A DNA stretch of 64,000 bases, taken from contig NZ_JBFUPW010000001.1 of assembly GCF_041360795.1 (NCBI RefSeq), positions 1-64,000 on the forward strand, read 5' to 3'. The notes beneath the pieces are model-generated. The model saw only the letters and a list, made by a program, of their open reading frames with translations. It searched no databases and had not been told where the DNA came from. How positions within the stretch are numbered: position 1 is the first letter of the stretch; the number at the start of each line of letters is the position of its first letter. This document shows, piece after piece, positions 26,493-33,539 of the stretch. The translations under genes were made by a program, and so were the position numbers. Source of the stretch: Arthrobacter_E sp041360795 (lineage in GTDB: Bacteria > Actinomycetota > Actinomycetes > Actinomycetales > Micrococcaceae).

Positions 26493-27248
26493 ATGGCTGA
26501 GAAGACCTCAGGCGGAGTTCAGTCCGTGGAACGCGTCTTTGAACTGCTGGAACTCATCACTGATGCGGGCGGAGACGTGACGCTCAGTGAGCTGTCCTCC
26601 TCCACGGATCTGCCACTGCCCACGATCCACCGGCTCCTGCGGACCCTCGTGTCGCTCGGCTACATCCGGCAGCTGCCCAACCGGCGCTACGCCCTCGGCC
26701 CGCGGCTGATCCGCCTCGGTGAGGCGGCCTCGATGCAGCTCGGCGCCGTCGCGCGCCCACAGCTCAAGTTCCTGGTGGACCGCCTCGGCGAGACCGCGAA
26801 CATGGCGGTGCTGGACACGGACATGATCATCTACGTCGCCCAGGTGCCGTCGCCGCACGCCATGCGCATGTTCACCGAGGTGGGCCGGCGTGCGCACATG
26901 CACGCGACCGGTGTGGGCAAGGCGATCCTCGCCCAGCTCGACGACGAGACCGTGCGCGGGATCGTGCAGCGCGCCGGGATGCCGACGCCGACCGTCAAGA
27001 GCCTGGGGTCCGTCGAGGCCCTGCTGGACGACCTCGCCTTGATCCGCGAACGCGGCTACTCGATCGACGAGGAGGAGCAGGAGCTCGGAGTGCGGTGCTT
27101 CGCCATGGCCGTGCCGAACGCGCCGACCCCGTGCGCCATCTCGGTCTCGGGCCCGATCACCCGCGTGGACCAGGCGTTCTCCGAGCGGGCCGTCCCGATG
27201 CTGACGGAGGCCGCCAAGGCCCTGTCTCAGGAGTTCAACCGGGTCTGA
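26493..27248 (+). CDS. IclR-family transcriptional regulator of the purine/glyoxylate genes
   Basis: 251 residues, the family norm. The winged HTH spans about residues 10-65 (VFELLELITDAGGDVTLSEL; LPLPTIHRLLRTLVSLGYI). The effector domain shows ANMAVLDTDMIIYVAQV, RRAHMHATGVGKAILAQL and RGYSIDEEEQELGVRCFA. IclR members such as AllR bind glyoxylate or allantoate and repress ureide genes; the location inside the cluster makes that role likely. GGAAGGAG precedes the ATG. Candidate binding sites are listed separately at six promoter regions in the window. Confidence 0.88.
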   Translation: MAEKTSGGVQSVERVFELLELITDAGGDVTLSELSSSTDLPLPTIHRLLRTLVSLGYIRQLPNRRYALGPRLIRLGEAASMQLGAVARPQLKFLVDRLGETANMAVLDTDMIIYVAQVPSPHAMRMFTEVGRRAHMHATGVGKAILAQLDDETVRGIVQRAGMPTPTVKSLGSVEALLDDLALIRERGYSIDEEEQELGVRCFAMAVPNAPTPCAISVSGPITRVDQAFSERAVPMLTEAAKALSQEFNRV

Positions 27249-27274
27249 CCCACCCGTCCCTCCCCCTCCCCCCT

Positions 27275-27337
27275 CCGCGAAGTCACAGATGGCGCCCCTA
27301 CCGAGAGGTTTTAGGGGCGCCATCTGTGACTTCGCGG
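27275..27337. repeat. Long perfect inverted repeat P1
   Basis: 26-bp perfect arms (27275-27300 and 27312-27337) around an 11-nt loop. The outer arm reads CGCGAAGTCACAGATGG. It lies just before the DUF559-like gene and is related in sequence to repeat P2 that overlaps the end of that gene. Confidence 0.85.
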
Positions 27338-27401
27338 TGTGAGGCTTCGCAGTCCTGTGGATAACCCATTCCACGGTGCCTGCTGGTGGGCAGAATGAGG
27401 C

Positions 27402-28358
27402 ATGCCTCGTCGCCCTTCATCCTTGCCGCCAGAGCTCGTGATCGCCTCATTCGCTCTCCCGCATTCCGACCGGCTGGGTGTTCCACGGAAGCGGACCCGC
27501 GGGTCGGATCTGCACGTTCCGTCGCGGGGGATCCGGGTTCCTTCGTGGCCGGTGGAGTCTCACGCGGACGCTCTGCGCGCCTACACGGAACTCGACCCGT
27601 CGGTCACGTTGGTGGACCTCAGCGCTGCTGGGATCTGGGGTGCTCCCTTGCCCTTCTGGATTCAGGCCTCCGCTGAAGTCCGACTGGCGCGGCCGCGTGG
27701 ATCCGGGCAGCCGCGGCGGAAGCGGGTCACCGGCCGGAAGCTGACCTTCGCTCCGGGTGAGGTGGTCGTGAAGGATGGGGCCCGGGTGACTTCCCCGGCG
27801 CGAACGTTCCTCGACCTGGCCGAACTGCTCCCACTCCACGACCTGGTCGCCGCAGGAGATTACTTCGTCAACGAGCACGTCGAACCTCACCCGCGCCCGA
27901 AAATCCCCCTGTGTGCCATGGCCGACCTCCGACGTGTCGTCGCGGCGCATCCGGGAAAACGCGGGGTGAAGAGCGCCCGAGCAGCGTTGGACCTCATCAG
28001 GGTCGGCGCGGATTCCGCCCAGGAGACTTTCCTCCGTCTGGCCCTGATCGACCATGGATTGCCGGAGCCGGTGCTCAATCATTCGCTGGATCTTCCGTGG
28101 CGAGGCCCGTGCGTCTGGCCGGACCTCGCCTATCCGCTGTCGAAGTTGTCCGTCCAGTACGACGGCGAGACTCACCGGGACACCGCGCAGTTCCGTCGCG
28201 ACTTCGAGCGTCAGCGGCTGACCGAGGAGGCCGGGTGGACGGAGGTGCGGATCGGCCACGGCGACCTCAAGGGAAGCCGGCCGTTCGCCGTCGTGCGTAT
28301 CCGGGAAGCGCTGCTGAAGGCCGGTGTTGAGCCGCCCACCCCGCGAGGGAACAGTTGA
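27402..28358 (+). CDS. DUF559/Vsr-like endonuclease-fold protein
   Basis: 318 residues. The C-terminal part has the Vsr/DUF559 nuclease-fold pattern: PDLAYPLSKLSVQYDGETHR, then QFRRDFERQRLTEEAGW. In most relatives the third acidic position reads E-Y-D-G; here it is Q-Y-D-G, so catalysis may be impaired. The N-terminal half resembles the wing-type domain seen in AbiEi-like actinobacterial proteins (SRGIRVP; LSAAGIWGAPLP; VTSPARTFLDLAELLPL). It stands alone between two long related palindromes, and its stop codon lies inside the second. Confidence 0.7.
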   Translation: MPRRPSSLPPELVIASFALPHSDRLGVPRKRTRGSDLHVPSRGIRVPSWPVESHADALRAYTELDPSVTLVDLSAAGIWGAPLPFWIQASAEVRLARPRGSGQPRRKRVTGRKLTFAPGEVVVKDGARVTSPARTFLDLAELLPLHDLVAAGDYFVNEHVEPHPRPKIPLCAMADLRRVVAAHPGKRGVKSARAALDLIRVGADSAQETFLRLALIDHGLPEPVLNHSLDLPWRGPCVWPDLAYPLSKLSVQYDGETHRDTAQFRRDFERQRLTEEAGWTEVRIGHGDLKGSRPFAVVRIREALLKAGVEPPTPRGNS

Positions 28359-28402
28359 TGCCCGGAAGAGCACGTCTTCCGGGCATCAACTGTTCCCTCG
28401 CG
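28342..28402. repeat. Long perfect inverted repeat P2
   Basis: 28-bp perfect arms (28342-28369 and 28375-28402) around a 5-nt loop. The outer arm reads CGCGAGGGAACAGTTGATGC. Aligned with P1, 17 of the first 25 positions agree. The stop codon of the DUF559-like gene is within the left arm. It may serve as a terminator between convergent genes. Confidence 0.85.
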
Positions 28403-28419
28403 TGAAGGAGAGGGAGCGG

Positions 28420-29889
28420 CTAGTGGGCCCCGCCGGATTCGACCTTGACTTCCTTGCCGTCGCAGTCGATGAGCTTGCCGTTCTCGAAGCGGTCACCCTC
28501 CCGCAGGCCGCGGAGGTCCTGCGGGGTGAGGACGCGGTCCGTGCCGGCCACGAACACCGAGGAGTTCTTGGAGTTGCCGGTCTTGAAGTAGTTGAACAGG
28601 AGGTTCAGCAGGATCGCCATGAGGGCGGCCGAGCTGATGCCGGAGTGGAAGATGGTCACGAACCAGTCCGGGAAGGCGTGGTAGATGTCCGGCTTGACCA
28701 CGGGCAGCAGACCGAAGCCCAGCGAGGATGCCACGATGATGAGGTTCATGTTGCCCTTGTAGTCCACCGTGGACAGGGTGCGGATGCCGGAGGCGGCCAC
28801 CGTGCCGAAGAGGACGATGCCTGCGCCGCCGAGGACCGGCATGGGCACGGCGCCCACCACGCGGCCCATGACCGGGAGCAGGCCGAGGACGATCAGGATG
28901 ACACCGCCGGCGCTGACCACGAAGCGGCTCTTGATGCCCGTGATGGCCACCAGACCCACGTTCTGGGCGAAGGCGCTCTGAGTGAAGGAACCGAACACGG
29001 GGGAGACGGCGCTGGAGATCATGTCGGCCCGGAGGCCGTCGGCCACTCGCTTGCGGTCCACCTTGGTGCCGACGATCTCACCGACGGCGATGATGTCCGC
29101 GCTGGTCTCGGTCAGGGTCACCAGGATCACGATGAACATGGAGATGATGGCGGCCACGTTGAACGTCGGCAGGCCGAAGGCGAACGGGGTCGGGAACGCG
29201 AAGATCGGTCCGTTGCCCACGTTGGAGAAGTTGGCCTGGCCCGTGAACACGGCGATGATCGTGCCGATCACCATGGCCAGCAGGATGGAGAGCCGCGAGA
29301 TGGTGGCGCTGCCGACCTTGGACAGGATCAGGACGATCACGAAGGTGAGGCCCGCGAGCCCGACGTTGGCCATGCTGCCGTAGTTGTCGGCCTTGGCGTT
29401 GCCGCCCATGACCCAGTTGGCGGCCACCGGCATCAGCGTGAGGCCGATGGTGGTGATCACGGTGCCGGTCACCACCGGTGGGAAGAAGCGCAGGATCTGC
29501 GAGAAGAGCGGTGCGATCACGAGACCGATGATCGAGGCCACGATCACCGAGCCGAACACGGCCGGGAGACCGCCGCCCTGGGAGACGATCGCGCCCATGG
29601 TGGCGACGCCCGCGAAGGACACACCCTGCACCAGCGGGAGCTGCGAGCCGAAGAACTTGATGCCGAGGGTCTGGAGGAGGGTCGCCGCGCCGCCCATGAA
29701 GAGACAGCTGGCGATCAGGACGCCGATCTCGTCCGGCTTGAGGCCCGCGGCCTGGCCGATGACGAGCGGCGGCGCGATGATCCCGCCGTACATGGTGAGA
29801 ACGTGCTGGAATCCGTACGCGAAGGTGCTGCCGAGGGAGAGGCGCTCATCCTCCGGCCGGGTGGTGGGTTTGACGGTTGTTGCACTCAT
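28420..29889 (-). CDS. NCS2-family uracil-xanthine/uric acid permease
   Basis: 489 residues with about 14 hydrophobic segments. NCS2 hallmarks include FAYGFQHVLTMYGGIIAPPLVIG in helix 1 region, the TM8 motif ALTETSADIIAVGEIVG-type stretch (VTLTETSADIIAVGEI), and QSAFAQNVGLVAITGI of TM10. These match bacterial PucJ/PucK-type uric acid and xanthine permeases; the uricase gene next to it favours urate. It should be a proton symporter. The upstream 275 bp contains a TTCCGGC-n6-GCCGGAA dyad. An SD-like AGGAA lies in the loop of a small hairpin (CAGAC/GTCTG) directly before the ATG. Confidence 0.88.
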   Translation of the reverse strand: MSATTVKPTTRPEDERLSLGSTFAYGFQHVLTMYGGIIAPPLVIGQAAGLKPDEIGVLIASCLFMGGAATLLQTLGIKFFGSQLPLVQGVSFAGVATMGAIVSQGGGLPAVFGSVIVASIIGLVIAPLFSQILRFFPPVVTGTVITTIGLTLMPVAANWVMGGNAKADNYGSMANVGLAGLTFVIVLILSKVGSATISRLSILLAMVIGTIIAVFTGQANFSNVGNGPIFAFPTPFAFGLPTFNVAAIISMFIVILVTLTETSADIIAVGEIVGTKVDRKRVADGLRADMISSAVSPVFGSFTQSAFAQNVGLVAITGIKSRFVVSAGGVILIVLGLLPVMGRVVGAVPMPVLGGAGIVLFGTVAASGIRTLSTVDYKGNMNLIIVASSLGFGLLPVVKPDIYHAFPDWFVTIFHSGISSAALMAILLNLLFNYFKTGNSKNSSVFVAGTDRVLTPQDLRGLREGDRFENGKLIDCDGKEVKVESGGAH

Positions 29890-29993
29890 TTCAGACTTCC
29901 TGTCTGCCTAATGATTGGTGGGGTGCCGCGGCGTTGCGGCGATCGGCCGGCATCGGTGGGGGCACCGGGGGCCTGGGAAGGTGGTGCGGCGCG

Positions 29994-30013
29994 TTCCGGC
30001 GCCATTGCCGGAA
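29994..30013. promoter_or_regulatory. Dyad upstream of the NCS2 permease
   Basis: TTCCGGC and GCCGGAA arms separated by 6 bp, about 105 bp before the permease start. It may be an operator variant, but spacing and sequence differ from the other candidate IclR sites. Confidence 0.25.
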
Positions 30014-30083
30014 ACGGTCACAAGATCAAAGGAACGACGACGCCTGGTCGCCGAGTGGGTGCGCTCCGGGAGGGGGGGTGTCA

Positions 30084-30152
30084 CCCGGGCTGCGCTCGCG
30101 GCCGCCTCGGTGCAGAGCAGGCACGAGGGGCGCTGGTGGCGCGCAGCCCGGG
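30084..30152 (-). terminator. Inverted repeat after the uricase gene
   Basis: CCCGGGCTGCGC (30084-30095) and GCGCAGCCCGGG (30141-30152) are perfect 12-bp arms around a 45-nt loop, 13 bp after the uricase stop. They probably end the uricase transcript. Confidence 0.5.
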
Positions 30153-30164
30153 CGAGTCAGGGGA

Positions 30165-31076
30165 TCAGCAGAAGCCGACGATGCCGTCCCAGGCGTTGCC
30201 CGGGTCGGAGATGGTCTCGCGCTCGAAGTTGGCCTCGATCAGGCCGTACGGGCGGTCTGCGGCGAAGAAGACCTCGCCGGGGTTGTCGAGACCGAACGGG
30301 GACAGGTCCACCACGAAGTGGTGCTTGTTCGGGGTGGAGAAACGCAGCTCGTCGATCTCCGGGTGTGCCGCGAAGACCTTCTGAGCCATCTGGAACAGGG
30401 TCTGCTGCAGCGCGTAGGAGTACTCCTCGGAGAAGCCTTCCAGGAGGAGGGCCTTCACGGACTCGTAGGTCGCGTTGTAGTCGATGCCACCCTCGGCGAC
30501 GGCGTCGTTGCGGTAGCGCCAGCGGGCGGAGACGTCGGTGGCGAGGATGCGGTCCGTGGTCTCCTGCAGGGTGGTGTACTTGTCCTTCGGGTAGCCCACG
30601 AAGCCGGACTGGGTGGACTTGAGGACTGTGAGGTCGTTCAGGCCCGAGATGACGTAGAGGTCGTCGCCGTCCTTGGTGACGACGGCGTTGCGCACTTCCT
30701 GGCCCTTGCGGACGAAGGAGTGGTTGTGCTCCTCACCGCCGGCGAGGATGCGCTCCCAGGCGAACTGCTCGGCCTCCCAGCGGCCGCCCGTGACCCACTC
30801 GAACTCACCGGTGAAGTGGTTGGCCAGGCGGATGAGGAATTCCTCGGGGGAGCCGATGCCGTCACGGGCGAAGGCGAAGACGGTGTTCTTCTGGGTGTCG
30901 GTGGGGACCACGTGGGCGTTGTCGCCGTCGATGTGCGCCGCGGTGAAGTCGCCGCGGAGCTGCGAGGTGACGTTGAGATCCTCGATCTCGTGGCGGTCCG
31001 TGTCGCGGGTGATCTTGACGACGCGGTTCTCCGCCTTGCCGTACTGATTCTTGCCGAGGACGATGTTGTTGCTCAT
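30165..31076 (-). CDS. Urate oxidase (cofactor-free uricase)
   Basis: 303 residues. The enzyme oxidises urate to 5-hydroxyisourate with O2. Catalytic features are present: the Lys of KNQYGKAE, the Thr in VPTDTQKNT, and the His in NKHHFVVDLSPFG. LTVLKSTQSGF, DRILATDVSARWRY and the C-terminal FC match the Arthrobacter globiformis enzyme as remembered. It is a single-gene unit behind a leader with a strong internal terminator. The HIU hydrolase and OHCU decarboxylase that usually complete the conversion to allantoin are not in the window. Confidence 0.95.
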   Translation of the reverse strand: MSNNIVLGKNQYGKAENRVVKITRDTDRHEIEDLNVTSQLRGDFTAAHIDGDNAHVVPTDTQKNTVFAFARDGIGSPEEFLIRLANHFTGEFEWVTGGRWEAEQFAWERILAGGEEHNHSFVRKGQEVRNAVVTKDGDDLYVISGLNDLTVLKSTQSGFVGYPKDKYTTLQETTDRILATDVSARWRYRNDAVAEGGIDYNATYESVKALLLEGFSEEYSYALQQTLFQMAQKVFAAHPEIDELRFSTPNKHHFVVDLSPFGLDNPGEVFFAADRPYGLIEANFERETISDPGNAWDGIVGFC

Positions 31077-31247
31077 GGTCTTGTCCCAACTTTCCTGATG
31101 GATGCTCAGTCCACCGTTGTCGTGTCGTGCGCCGTGCGGCGCCTGTTGGCGGATCCCGGCACAAAAAAATGAGCCGACATCCGTGGATGCCAGCTCATTA
31201 CGACCCTGCCTGCTGCTCTCAGGTATCCGTGATCTGCGTCACGAATT
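31077..31247 (-). ncRNA. Structured 5' leader of the uricase mRNA (candidate cis-regulatory RNA)
   Basis: From an inferred start near 31247 to the uricase ATG. In RNA orientation it contains a 5' hairpin (CGUGA/UCACG, 31228-31243) and then a conserved core at 31188-31224: ACCUG, a short spacer, CAGCAGGCAGG, seven bases, UGAGCUGGCA. That core recurs in the 8-oxoguanine deaminase leader. The UGAGCUGGCA part is also the left arm of an intrinsic terminator, as expected for a transcription-attenuating riboswitch. A short upstream reading frame starting ATG-AGC-TGG is an alternative explanation. Confidence 0.6.
31162..31199 (-). terminator. Intrinsic terminator inside the uricase leader (attenuator)
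   Basis: In the minus direction AATGAGC pairs with GCTCATT, extended by an inner CATCC/GGATG stem with wobble pairs, and is followed by a run of seven U (31163-31169). It lies about 85 nt before the uricase start. No upstream minus-strand gene needs it, because the next minus-strand gene ends at its own terminator near 31739. Confidence 0.75.
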
Positions 31248-31254
31248 GAGAATC

Positions 31255-31284
31255 ATCCTAGACCCGGGTTTCCGGTGTTGTAAA
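31255..31284 (-). promoter_or_regulatory. Putative uricase promoter
   Basis: On the minus strand TTTACA (31279-31284) and TAGGAT (31255-31260) are separated by 18 bp, a good sigma-70-type match, placing the transcript start near 31247. Confidence 0.45.
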
Positions 31285-31380
31285 TCACATTTTCTGACTG
31301 ATTCAAAAGTGGCGATTGTGACAGTGCCGGTTGGCGACGTCCCCGGAGGGGGTCTTGACGCCCTCCGGCCCTCTTCGTAT

Positions 31381-31402
31381 ACTTTTCACAGAACAGAAAA
31401 GT
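31381..31402. promoter_or_regulatory. Dyad next to the candidate IclR site
   Basis: ACTTTTC (31381-31387) and GAAAAGT (31396-31402) are perfect arms with an 8-bp centre, directly beside the operator at 31405. It may be a second, more AT-rich binding site. Confidence 0.35.
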
Positions 31403-31404
31403 TC

Positions 31405-31419
31405 TTCCGCAATACGGAA
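31405..31419. promoter_or_regulatory. Candidate IclR-type operator before the 69-residue ORF
   Basis: TTCCGCAATACGGAA is a perfect dyad (flanking C/G extend the arms to 6 bp) and matches the site at 44577 at 13 of 15 positions. It lies 69 bp before the start codon at 31488. Confidence 0.6.
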
Positions 31420-31487
31420 GTAAGCGGAACATCAGCTACGGATCGTCCGCTCGGTGCGGACCCTGGGCGAAAGGTAAGGAGTAGATC

Positions 31488-31697
31488 ATGCAGGATCGCA
31501 GCAGCACCACCCGGATTCACGAACTCGCGGCACAGGCCCGCACTCAGGAGTTCTACCTGCCGCTCGGCGGCACCGATCCAGACTTCTGCCTGCCGGCCTA
31601 CCGCCGGGCCCGCGAAGCGGAGGCCGCCAAGGGCCGTCCCGCCAACCGCTGGGTCAAGGGCCTGCCCTTCTTCCGCAGGCCCGCCTCCGGTTCCTGA
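31488..31697 (+). CDS. Small conserved-looking protein in the purine cluster, unknown function
   Basis: 69 residues with a strong ribosome site (AAGGTAAGGAG). The sequence is hydrophilic: TTRIHELAAQARTQEFYLPLGGTDPDFCLPAYRRAREAEAAKG, here named in parts as an N-terminal helix, a central LPLGGTDPDFCLP loop with a single Cys, and a basic C-terminal helix (NRWVKGLPFFRRP). No signal peptide, membrane segment or known domain is seen. The candidate IclR operator upstream ties it to purine catabolism; it could be a small subunit, chaperone or regulator of a neighbouring enzyme. Confidence 0.65.
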   Translation: MQDRSSTTRIHELAAQARTQEFYLPLGGTDPDFCLPAYRRAREAEAAKGRPANRWVKGLPFFRRPASGS

Positions 31698-31738
31698 GGG
31701 GCTGGCTCCAGAGTCCGAACTCCGCCCCTGAACCCAGA

Positions 31739-31768
31739 GAACCCCCGGTCGACGACGCCCGGGGGTTC
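31739..31768. terminator. Bidirectional terminator
   Basis: GAACCCCCGG (31739-31748) and CCGGGGGTTC (31759-31768) form perfect 10-bp arms between the convergent small gene and the deaminase gene. Confidence 0.7.
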
Positions 31769-31798
31769 TTCGGTGTGCGGGACCAGGTGGGTGTGCCG

Positions 31799-33148
31799 TC
31801 AGACGGAGATGATCCGGCGCGCGGCGGCGCTGTGCCGGCGGATGAGGTCCTCCAGGTCCAGACCCGGGATCTCGCCGTCCACCACGCGCCACTGTCCGCC
31901 GACCATGACGCGGTCGGCGCGGTCGGCGCCGCAGAGCAGCAGGGCCGCGAGCGGATCGTGGCTGCCGGAGAAGCGGAGTCCGTCGAGACGGAAGAACGCC
32001 AGGTCCGCCTGCTTGCCCACCTCGAGGGAGCCCAGGTCGGCCTCCCGTCCGAGCACGCGAGCCGATCCGAGCGTCGCCCAGCCGAGCGCGCGCTCCACGG
32101 GGATGTCCGCGCCGTACCGCAGCCGCTGCAGGTAGAGAGCCTGCCGGGCCTCCTGGATCATGTTCGACGCGTCGTTGCTGGCCGAACCGTCCACGCCGAG
32201 GCCCACGGGAGCTCCGGCGTCCTCCAGCTCGACCACCCGGGCGATGCCGGAAGCAAGGCGCATGTTCGACGTCGGGCAGTGCGCGACGCCGGTGCCCGCG
32301 GCGCCCAGCCGGGCCACCTCGGCGTCGTCGAAGTGGATGCCGTGGCCGAGCCAGCTCTGCGGCCCCAGCCAGCCGACGCTTTCGAGGTAATCCACGGTGC
32401 GCAGGCCGAACATCTCCCGGCAGAAGTCCTCTTCGTCGAGGGTCTCGGCGAGGTGGGTGTGCAGCCGGACGCCGCGGCGGGCGGCGAGGCCGGCGCTCTC
32501 CGTCATGATCTCCCGCGTGACCGAGAACGGCGAGCAGGGGGCGAGCGCGATGTGGAGGTCGGCGTCGCGGGCGGTGGAGTGATAGGTGTCGATCAGCCGT
32601 TCGGCGTCCGCCAGGATGGTGTCGCCGTCCTGGACCACGCTCTGCGGCGGGAGTCCGCCGTCCTTCTCGCCGAGCGTCATGGAGCCGCGGGTGAGGGTCG
32701 CGCGCATGCCGAGGCTTCGGACGGCGCCGGCCTCGATGTCGATGGCGTCGTCCAGACCGGCGGGGAAGACGTAGTGGTGATCCGCCGCCGTCGTGCAGCC
32801 CGAGAGGAGCAGTTCCGCCAGGGCGGCGGTGACCGCGAGCTCCAGGCTCTCCGGGGTGAGCCGCGCCCAGACCGGATAGAGGTTCTTCAGCCAAGGGAAC
32901 AGCTTGGCGTTCGCGGCCGGCCCCCACGCGCGCGTGAGGGTCTGGTAGAAGTGGTGGTGCGTGTTGATCAGGCCCGGCGTGACGACGTGGGCGGAGGCGT
33001 CGAACGTCTCGTCGACCGGTGTCGCGGGGCTCTGGCCCGAGGCGAGGATCTCGGCGATCACGCCGTCCTCGATGACGATGCCGCCGCCGGCATCCTGCTC
33101 CGTGGCGGTGAAAGCGGCGAGGGGGTTTTTGATCCAGATCCGGCCCAT
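31799..33148 (-). CDS. 8-oxoguanine deaminase / guanine-deaminase-type amidohydrolase
   Basis: 449 residues. Amidohydrolase metal and substrate motifs are clear: PGLINTHHHFYQTLTRA, GCTTAADHHYVFP, LHTHLAETLDEE, GHGIHFDDAE and LGVDGSASNDASNM. The NTHHHFYQTLTRA and FPWLKNLYPVW segments favour the 8-oxoguanine deaminase subgroup over classical guanine deaminase or hydroxydechloroatrazine hydrolase. It would yield urate from 8-oxoguanine or xanthine from guanine. Its leader contains a copy of the conserved block found before uricase. Confidence 0.8.
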   Translation of the reverse strand: MGRIWIKNPLAAFTATEQDAGGGIVIEDGVIAEILASGQSPATPVDETFDASAHVVTPGLINTHHHFYQTLTRAWGPAANAKLFPWLKNLYPVWARLTPESLELAVTAALAELLLSGCTTAADHHYVFPAGLDDAIDIEAGAVRSLGMRATLTRGSMTLGEKDGGLPPQSVVQDGDTILADAERLIDTYHSTARDADLHIALAPCSPFSVTREIMTESAGLAARRGVRLHTHLAETLDEEDFCREMFGLRTVDYLESVGWLGPQSWLGHGIHFDDAEVARLGAAGTGVAHCPTSNMRLASGIARVVELEDAGAPVGLGVDGSASNDASNMIQEARQALYLQRLRYGADIPVERALGWATLGSARVLGREADLGSLEVGKQADLAFFRLDGLRFSGSHDPLAALLLCGADRADRVMVGGQWRVVDGEIPGLDLEDLIRRHSAAARRIISV

Positions 33149-33213
33149 GGCTGGCGTCCTTCCGTGCGGGGAATGTGTGCCAGCTCAGTTATGGCCTGTC
33201 TGCTGATCCAGGT
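33149..33213 (-). ncRNA. Leader of the 8-oxoguanine deaminase mRNA, second copy of the conserved core
   Basis: In the minus direction 33178-33213 reads ACCUG, GAU, CAGCAGACAGG, seven bases, UGAGCUGGCA, nearly identical to the uricase leader core. Here no terminator follows; instead GCUGGC can pair with GCCAGC directly before the AUG with the AAGGA ribosome site in the enclosed loop, which would control translation. The inferred transcript start coincides with the first base of the core. Confidence 0.55.
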
Positions 33214-33219
33214 GTCATC

Positions 33220-33248
33220 AGGGTAGGGCTGCGCCGGTTCGCGGTCAA
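33220..33248 (-). promoter_or_regulatory. Putative promoter of the 8-oxoguanine deaminase gene
   Basis: On the minus strand TTGACC (33243-33248) and TACCCT (33220-33225) are separated by 17 bp. A perfect GCGGTCA/TGACCGC dyad (33241-33258) overlaps the -35 box and could be an operator. Confidence 0.4.
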
Positions 33249-33315
33249 TCATGACCGCTTCGCTCAAGGCGCGTGAAGTTCAGATCAGCGGCGTCCTCCC
33301 AGCTCAGCCGCAATG

Positions 33316-33330
33316 TTCCGCAAGATGGAA
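33316..33330. promoter_or_regulatory. Candidate IclR-type operator between the two deaminase genes
   Basis: TTCCGCAAGATGGAA matches the site at 44577 at 13 of 15 positions. It lies in the 391-bp divergent region between the deaminases (33149-33539), which otherwise holds only leader and promoter sequence. Confidence 0.55.
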
Positions 33331-33539
33331 ATCAAATTTCAAAAAAGTATGGCGCAGCTCACAGGTCCTCTGCTAGATTCGTTCCTGCCAAAGGCGGGCA
33401 CCCCGAACACGGGACGCTATCTACCAGGCGTTACAACAAATCCTTCACAGCACAACGTTGGATCCTGGTCGACGAAGCCCGCGCAGCTCTCAGTGGCTTC
33501 CGCGCGGCCGGATCCAGCCTTCGCAAGGGAGTCTCTGAG

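Noticed and set aside
28324..30384. 686-codon plus-strand frame opposite the NCS2 permease
   Set aside because: His/Asp/Gly-rich antisense of membrane-protein codons; no protein features.
31188..31224. TPP riboswitch (a CUGAGA is present in the uricase leader)
   Set aside because: The partner elements of the thi-box (such as the GAACCUGAUC region) are missing, and the downstream gene is unrelated to thiamine.
31228..31243. CRP/GlxR-type binding site CGTGA-n6-TCACG
   Set aside because: Both half-sites deviate from TGTGA/TCACA, and the position falls downstream of the putative promoter, where it fits a 5' RNA hairpin better; not fully excluded.
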